NCBI RefSeq assembly: GCF_015326965.1
Contig: NZ_CP017659.1
Location: 2,852,001 to 2,916,000 of the forward strand
Direction: 5' to 3'
Origin: Paenibacillus sp. JZ16
GTDB lineage: Bacteria > Bacillota > Bacilli > Paenibacillales > Paenibacillaceae
DNA: 64,000 nucleotides
This document shows positions 60,013 to 64,000 of this stretch, piece by piece. The notes beneath the pieces are model-generated. The model saw only the letters and a list, made by a program, of their open reading frames with translations, searched no databases and was not told where the DNA came from. The number at the start of each line of letters is the position of its first letter. Position 1 is the first letter of the stretch. The position numbers were made by a program, and so were the translations under genes.

Positions 60013-60819
60013 TTATTTCAGATAATTCATAATCAGTCCTGCGGATTCCTCAATCGCCTTATCGGTAACATCAATGACGGGGCATCCAAGCTCCGCATAC
60101 AGCGACAGGGCATAATCCAGTTCCTCTTGTATCCGCTCAAGGGCTGCATACTGCACCTGATGCGGCAGTCCCATGACCTTTAAGCGCTCGCTGCGGATTT
60201 TGAGAAGATGCTCCGGCTCGATCGTAAGCCCGATGATCGTCCCGTTCGTGACTTCTCTGAGCTGCGACGGCGGCGACATCTCCGGCACGATCGGGAAATT
60301 GACCGTTTTGTAGCCTTTATGAGCGAGGAACATCGATAGCGGCGTCTTGGAGATTCGAGATACGCCCAACAATATGATGTCCGCCTTCAAAATAGCGCTA
60401 ACGTCCTTGCCATCGTCATATTGGACAGCGAATTCCATCGCGTCGACCCTCCGGAAATAGCTGTCGTCCAGGCGATGCAGCAGCCCCGGCAGCCGTTTGG
60501 GATAGTCGTTGAACGTATCGGCAAAGGCCTGCATCATCGGCCCCATAATATCCACCGTACGAATGTTGAGCCGAACGGCTTCCTCCCGTATGACCTCGCG
60601 AAGCTCCGGCTGCACAAGCGTGTAGGCCACAAAGCCTCCGCGCCGCGCCACCTCCTCCATCAATTCGGTCAATTCATCCTCGTCGCGAACGTTCATATAA
60701 CGTTTAATCTCTGTATTCGGAAGCTCGAATTGGCGCAGGGTAGCTTGCACAACTGCTTCAGCCGTCTCCCCGATGGAGTCCGAACAGATTGCTATGAAAT
60801 GAGTTAATGCCTGATTCAT
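60013..60819 (-). CDS. ppsR: Bifunctional PEP synthase/PPDK regulatory protein (DUF299)
   Basis: A 268-residue serine/threonine kinase and phosphorylase that uses ADP to inactivate, and phosphate to reactivate, pyruvate phosphate dikinase or PEP synthase. The protein opens with IAICSDSIGETAEAVVQATLRQF, has the P-loop GVSRISKTPLSMFLAHKGYK near 150 and NFPIVPEMSPP following it, and ends with DVTDKAIEESAGLIM. In B. subtilis the homologue YqfL is encoded directly after ccpN, exactly as here (13 bases apart). GGGAGG precedes the ATG. Confidence 0.94.
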   Translation of the reverse strand: MNQALTHFIAICSDSIGETAEAVVQATLRQFELPNTEIKRYMNVRDEDELTELMEEVARRGGFVAYTLVQPELREVIREEAVRLNIRTVDIMGPMMQAFADTFNDYPKRLPGLLHRLDDSYFRRVDAMEFAVQYDDGKDVSAILKADIILLGVSRISKTPLSMFLAHKGYKTVNFPIVPEMSPPSQLREVTNGTIIGLTIEPEHLLKIRSERLKVMGLPHQVQYAALERIQEELDYALSLYAELGCPVIDVTDKAIEESAGLIMNYLK

Positions 60820-60832
60820 CCGATTCCTCCCA

Positions 60833-61495
60833 TTATTCCTCGGCTACCATGTCGAGCAGCATTTTGATAATATTCGTTTTTGTGATCCGACCGACAACCT
60901 TCCAGTGTTCCCCCGGGTTCCCCGTAGCGGACGGAACGACAACCGGCAGGCTATCGATTTGATGGTTGATGATTTTCCGGGCGGCATCCAGCACCGTATC
61001 TTCCGGCTGCACGGTTGTCACGTTAGCCCGGCGGGTCATGATCAGGCTTACCGGCATGGAGGATGCCGTCGGGTTGCCAAGCGTTACCTTAAGCAGATCC
61101 TTGCGGGACACAATCCCGGCCAGATGACCATCGGCATCGGTAACGATCAGATTCCCCACGTTCTCCAGAAACAAGGATACAACGGCTTCATGAATCGTCG
61201 TGGTCTCACGCACAATAACCGGAACACCGTGCAGATCGCCTACCTTCATTTTGAGAAGGCGGAACTTCTCCTCCCGGTCGCGCGTTCCCCGCTTTCCCAG
61301 AAAGTACCCGACCTTTGGCTTGGCATCAATATAATCCAGAACCACCAGTTTGGATAAATCGGTACGAAGGGTGGCTCGGCTGACATTCAGCATCTCCGCA
61401 ATCTGATCTCCTGTAATGGGTGCATGTTTTTTTACGATATCGACGATATCCTGCTGCCTTGTCGTCAGTTCGATAGTGATCCCTCCTGCGTGCAT
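60833..61495 (-). CDS. ccpN: CcpN-type repressor of gluconeogenesis (HTH plus two CBS domains)
   Basis: A 220-residue regulator. Residues 10-62 are a winged helix (ELTTRQQDIVDIVKKHAPIT, then MLNVSRATLRTDLSKLVVLD), and residues 80-215 two CBS domains (VIVRETTTIHEAVVSLFLEN, GHLAGIVSRKDLLKVTLG, VTTVQPEDTVLDAARKIINH) that sense adenine nucleotides in B. subtilis CcpN. There it represses gapB, pckA and the small RNA SR1. Its gene is followed by ppsR and glpX, and an SR1P-like peptide gene lies just upstream. Start: the ATG at 61495 has only GAGG two bases away, while the strong AGGAGG lies inside the frame seven bases before an ATC codon. Confidence 0.92.
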   Translation of the reverse strand: MHAGGITIELTTRQQDIVDIVKKHAPITGDQIAEMLNVSRATLRTDLSKLVVLDYIDAKPKVGYFLGKRGTRDREEKFRLLKMKVGDLHGVPVIVRETTTIHEAVVSLFLENVGNLIVTDADGHLAGIVSRKDLLKVTLGNPTASSMPVSLIMTRRANVTTVQPEDTVLDAARKIINHQIDSLPVVVPSATGNPGEHWKVVGRITKTNIIKMLLDMVAEE

Positions 61496-61514
61496 TTCCT
61501 CTACTTGCCGATAT

Positions 61515-61525
61515 AATACGTCATA
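61515..61525 (-). promoter_or_regulatory. Possible CcpN autoregulatory site
   Basis: On the minus strand TATGACGTATT agrees at 10 of 11 positions with the CcpN motif TRTGHYATAYW as I recall it from B. subtilis, in the AT-rich region just before ccpN. Confidence 0.35.
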
Positions 61526-61614
61526 TATAATATATATGCAACATATTTTCGTCTAAAAAATGCATAATTAGGTATCAATCATTTTTTTAATACCCATCAA
61601 AAAAGGTTATAAAT

Positions 61615-61664
61615 CCATAAAAAAGCATGCTTTCTGGAAGATTCCTCCCAAAAAAGCATGCTTT
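61615..61664 (-). terminator. Terminator after the SR1P-like gene, made of two identical palindromes
   Basis: AAAGCATGCTTT, itself a palindrome, occurs at 61622-61633 and 61653-61664. On the minus strand the copies pair with each other around GGGAGGAATCTTCC, and TTT follows. Confidence 0.75.
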
Positions 61665-61690
61665 GTTTACATTCCGCTAACGATCATCCA

Positions 61691-61864
61691 TTAATTTTGA
61701 GGGTCTGTGCCTTTGCATTCCCCTTTTCCGCAATATCCATAAATGATCTTCACTCCGTCGGTTGGAATCGTGTCCACCATTTTATCACATCTGGAGCATA
61801 TAATCAGGCCCCATTCCTCATTCGCCTTGCCTTTCGCTGCCTCTGGACTTGTTAACGCTTTCAT
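61691..61864 (-). CDS. SR1P-like small GapA-binding peptide
   Basis: A 57-residue peptide with a perfect ribosome site (AAGGAGG, seven bases before the ATG). After a hydrophilic leader (MKALTSPEAAKGKANEEW) it reads GLIICSRCDKMVDTIPTDGV followed by KIIYGYCGKGECKG. The paired Cys motifs CxxC and CxxxxC and the G-x-I-x-C...VxxxYxxC frame are those of the SR1P family, the peptide encoded by the dual-function RNA SR1 of B. subtilis, which binds GapA and promotes its interaction with RNase J1. SR1 is repressed by CcpN, whose gene lies next here. Homology is judged by eye. Confidence 0.75.
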   Translation of the reverse strand: MKALTSPEAAKGKANEEWGLIICSRCDKMVDTIPTDGVKIIYGYCGKGECKGTDPQN

Positions 61865-61986
61865 AACATTTCCTCCTTATGTTTTTTCACTTTGCTGCAA
61901 GGCAGTTTACGCTTTGTCATCAAGCGGTAACTCGATTCGCCACATCCTCCTAAAGACCACTTACCAACCGTGTTCACTACATACAT
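61861..61986 (-). CDS. Unrecognised 41-residue ORF coupled to the SR1P-like gene
   Basis: Upstream of the SR1P-like gene an ATG at 61986 opens 41 codons whose TGA stop overlaps the next ATG by four bases. The product runs MYVVNTVGKWSLGGCGESSY, then RLMTKRKLPC and a basic end (SKVKKHKEEML). Composition is protein-like, with two Cys and a Lys/Arg-rich half. AAAGGG lies four bases before the ATG, a modest site; a GTG three codons later is an alternative. I do not recognise a family. The remainder of the interval to 62192 holds only AT-rich promoter-like sequence. Confidence 0.42.
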   Translation of the reverse strand: MYVVNTVGKWSLGGCGESSYRLMTKRKLPCSKVKKHKEEML

Positions 61987-62192
61987 CCCTTTATTTTCCA
62001 CTATATTCTTAATGTATTGGGTAAGAAATGAAGATATGAGTAAATAATGATTAATGTAACAAAAAACATGTTAAGTAATATGTATGACATCATGTTTCAC
62101 GTGAGGATAGGGGATACCCTTAATTTGGCATGATATGATAATATATACTTCGGATTTAAATCGAAATCGACAAAATAGACGGAGGGTTCGGA

Positions 62193-63167
62193 TTGAAGAA
62201 CACATGGCAGCTTATTAAAAAAGGAAACACCTCATCCGCCATTGCAGCACTGGGCAACACGGGATTGGCCATAATCAAGGGGATAGCGGCGTCCGTTAGC
62301 GGGAGCGGTACGATGTTTGCATCCGCCATGCACTCGGTGGCCGATGCCGTAAACCAGGGGTTTGTATTCGTAGGCAGCGTGCTGGCCGAGCGAAAGCCGA
62401 CCAAGAAGTTCCCCACCGGATTCGGCAGGGTCATTAATCTGGTCTGCATGGTCGCGGTGATCGTGGTCACCATCATGGCCTACGAAACGATACTGAAAGG
62501 TTTCAAGCTGTTAAAGCATCCGGAAGAAGCCACGAATTTCTGGCTTAATTTCATTGTGCTGGCCATTGCCGTTATCATTGATGGCTCTATCCTGATGAAA
62601 GCTATGAAAGAGATTATGAAGGAAACCCGTGTTCAAGCATCCGGATTTGCCCTGCTGCCCGCCGCTTTCAAAAATGCCGGCCGCGCTGCCCCGCCTACAC
62701 GGCTTGTGTTCTATGAAGACATCGTGGCTACGCTTGGCGCCCTCTTCGCGTTGATTGCCATTGTGTTCGCGCATTTCTTCAATTTCCTCATCCTGGACGG
62801 AATCGCCACGATCCTGATCGGCTGTCTGATGGTGGGCGTAGCCTTTAAGGTCGGATATGACAATATGGTCGGCTTAATCGGCGTCGCCGCACCGAATGAA
62901 GTGGAAGAGAAGATCTCCGAGATCATTCTCGGCGATCCGGATGTCCGCGACATCAATCGTCTTCGCATCCTGCAGGAAGGCCGCAACTATCATGTGGAGG
63001 CCTACATTGAACTGAAGAAAGGAATGACCCTGGCCGAGGCCGGCCATTCCAAAATGAGAATCAACGCCCTGCTCACCCAGGATCCGAACATTTCGGATGT
63101 GACCTTAGGCATCCTGGAGGACGATGGAATCAAGCTCTGGAATCCGAGCGAGACTATAGATAGCTAA
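62193..63167 (+). CDS. Cation diffusion facilitator (CDF) family transporter
   Basis: A 324-residue metal/proton antiporter. The transmembrane part carries SSAIAALGNTGLAIIKGIAA, the metal-site HSVADAVNQGFV near residue 48 (His/Asp pair), ERKPTKKFPTGFGRV, and YEDIVATLGALFALIAIVF with a second Asp near 178. The C-terminal cytoplasmic domain begins LIGVAAPNEVEEKISEIIL and has the ferredoxin-like HVEAYIELKKG. The substrate (Zn, Mn, Fe or other) cannot be told. TTG start at 62193 with GGAGGG six bases upstream. Confidence 0.9.
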   Translation: MKNTWQLIKKGNTSSAIAALGNTGLAIIKGIAASVSGSGTMFASAMHSVADAVNQGFVFVGSVLAERKPTKKFPTGFGRVINLVCMVAVIVVTIMAYETILKGFKLLKHPEEATNFWLNFIVLAIAVIIDGSILMKAMKEIMKETRVQASGFALLPAAFKNAGRAAPPTRLVFYEDIVATLGALFALIAIVFAHFFNFLILDGIATILIGCLMVGVAFKVGYDNMVGLIGVAAPNEVEEKISEIILGDPDVRDINRLRILQEGRNYHVEAYIELKKGMTLAEAGHSKMRINALLTQDPNISDVTLGILEDDGIKLWNPSETIDS

Positions 63168-63171
63168 AGGG

Positions 63172-63220
63172 AAGAGGCGCACCTCAGAGTCCGAATGGAC
63201 CTTGGGTACGCCTCTTTTTT
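63172..63220. terminator. Bidirectional terminator between the CDF and S9 peptidase genes
   Basis: AAGAGGCG pairs with CGCCTCTT across a 30-base loop with inner ACC/GGT pairs, followed by TTTT on the plus strand. Confidence 0.7.
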
Positions 63221-63231
63221 CATACGGTCTC

Positions 63232-64000
63232 TTACTGATTGCGCTTCAGGAATTCGACCATCCGCGCATAAGCGATTTTTTCGTTGGCCTTCTTCGTAAT
63301 GCCATGCCCCTCGTCATCGAACACGAGATACTCCACATCACGGCCTTTCGCCCTCAAGGCTTCGACGATTTGGTCAGATTCCTCTTTGACGACACGCGGA
63401 TCGTTAGCCCCTTGGATGATCAGCATCGGGTTCACCATATCATCCAGGTACGTAATCGGCGAATCCTTGATAAAGCGTTCTTTATCCCGTTCCGGATCGC
63501 CTATCCAGCGCTCCATAATCGGCTTCCAGTGCTCGGGTACCGAATTGTAGAAGGTAAACAGGTTGCTGACCCCGACGATATCAATCGCCGCTTTGAAATA
63601 CTCCGGATTACGTCCTGCCAGCAGCAGAGTCATATAACCGCCGTAGCTTCCGCCCATCACAAAGAGCTTCTCACGGCTCGAAATGCCTTGCTCAAACAGC
63701 CAATCCATGCCTGCCAAACAATCCTTTCGCGGTCCCTCGCCCCAATCCTGCTCCACCAATTTCACGAAGGAACTGCCGTAACCCGTGCTTCCCCGGAAGT
63801 TCGGACAGAAGATGTGATACCCTTTGGCCAGAATATACTGGAACATGGAACGGAACTGCTTGCGTTCCGAGGCTTGCGGGCCGCCATGCGGCCAAAAAAC
63901 CGTATAACCGTTCGCCACATGGTCTTTGGCTCGGAACAGGAGCGCTTCGATCTCCATACCGTCAAAAGAAGGATACGTCACAACCTCCGGCGTCACCATG
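63232..64000 (-). CDS. S9 family prolyl oligopeptidase, C-terminal catalytic part (5' end outside window)
   Basis: About 256 codons of a serine peptidase or acylaminoacyl peptidase of the alpha/beta-hydrolase fold; the rest of the gene, including the expected beta-propeller, lies beyond the right edge. The nucleophile is in VMGGSYGGYMTLL, the oxyanion strand in FWPHGGPQASERKQF, the catalytic Asp in QGANDPRV and the His in DDEGHGI near the end. An ATG at 63999 is probably internal, because coding similarity begins right there with the domain junction EVVTYPSFDGMEIEALLF and no ribosome site is visible. Confidence 0.88.
   Translation of the reverse strand, partial: MVTPEVVTYPSFDGMEIEALLFRAKDHVANGYTVFWPHGGPQASERKQFRSMFQYILAKGYHIFCPNFRGSTGYGSSFVKLVEQDWGEGPRKDCLAGMDWLFEQGISSREKLFVMGGSYGGYMTLLLAGRNPEYFKAAIDIVGVSNLFTFYNSVPEHWKPIMERWIGDPERDKERFIKDSPITYLDDMVNPMLIIQGANDPRVVKEESDQIVEALRAKGRDVEYLVFDDEGHGITKKANEKIAYARMVEFLKRNQ

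Overview
The window reads as a chromosomal segment of a spore-forming Bacillota bacterium, most likely Paenibacillus or a close relative. Evidence: strong AGGAGG-type ribosome binding sites with frequent TTG/GTG starts, a spore germinant-receptor operon behind a textbook sigma-G promoter, a ccpN-ppsR pair with an SR1P-like peptide gene beside it, meso-diaminopimelate dehydrogenase, and many LplB/LplC-type sugar permeases and AraC regulators. I see no rRNA, tRNA, CRISPR array, transposase or prophage block. The content is ordinary metabolic and accessory chromosome, with several small genes and structured non-coding stretches that a length-limited gene call would miss.

Layout. 1-6 kb: end of a YitT-type membrane protein, glutamate dehydrogenase convergent with DAP dehydrogenase, a SUFU-domain protein and a secreted MORN-repeat protein. 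6-15 kb: two SDR oxidoreductases, a DUF3626 protein, three GyrI-like-domain proteins in a row, FabV enoyl reductase, a LysR regulator divergent from an SDR, exonuclease III and a 47-residue acidic protein. 15-20 kb: VOC protein, ECF sigma factor, and a Fur-boxed siderophore ABC uptake locus without its ATPase. 20-22 kb: butanediol-type dehydrogenase and its probable LacI regulator, sharing two identical operators. 22-31.5 kb: a carbohydrate locus (GH4 glycosidase, BadF-type kinase, ABC importer without ATPase, AraC regulator, secreted GH16 glucanase, second AraC regulator). 31.7-39.2 kb: an organosulfur locus (sulfurtransferase, sulfonate-type ABC transporter, two flavin monooxygenases, a frameshifted aldo/keto reductase) with a promoter and terminator hairpin embedded in it. 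39.2-41 kb: PadR regulator, a frameshifted membrane protein and a DUF4825 protein. 41-47.6 kb: DUF2062 protein, the ger operon, a type I toxin-like peptide gene, and a DUF421/DUF1657 pair. 47.7-51 kb: KDG kinase and KDPG aldolase, YitT-type protein, metallo-hydrolase. 51-55 kb: fructose PTS operon fruR-fruK-fruA. 55-58.9 kb: J-domain-like membrane protein, lipoprotein, DegV protein, small membrane protein. 59-62 kb: class II FBPase, PpsR, CcpN, SR1P-like peptide and a hidden coupled small ORF. 62-64 kb: CDF transporter and the C-terminal part of an S9 peptidase.

How it fits together. The right end is a gluconeogenesis control module: CcpN represses gluconeogenic genes in Bacillus, PpsR controls the PEP-forming step, GlpX is the gluconeogenic phosphatase, and SR1P is a known CcpN-regulated GapA-binding peptide. 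The carbohydrate locus suggests extracellular beta-glucan cleavage, ABC uptake, cytoplasmic phosphorylation and GH4 hydrolysis. The organosulfur locus suggests uptake and oxidative desulfurisation of an organic sulfur source. The ger operon and the neighbouring DUF421/DUF1657 genes point to spore functions. The least explained items are the short transcription unit inside the organosulfur locus, the peptide gene coupled to the SR1P-like gene, and the DUF421-DUF1657 fusion next to a free-standing DUF1657.
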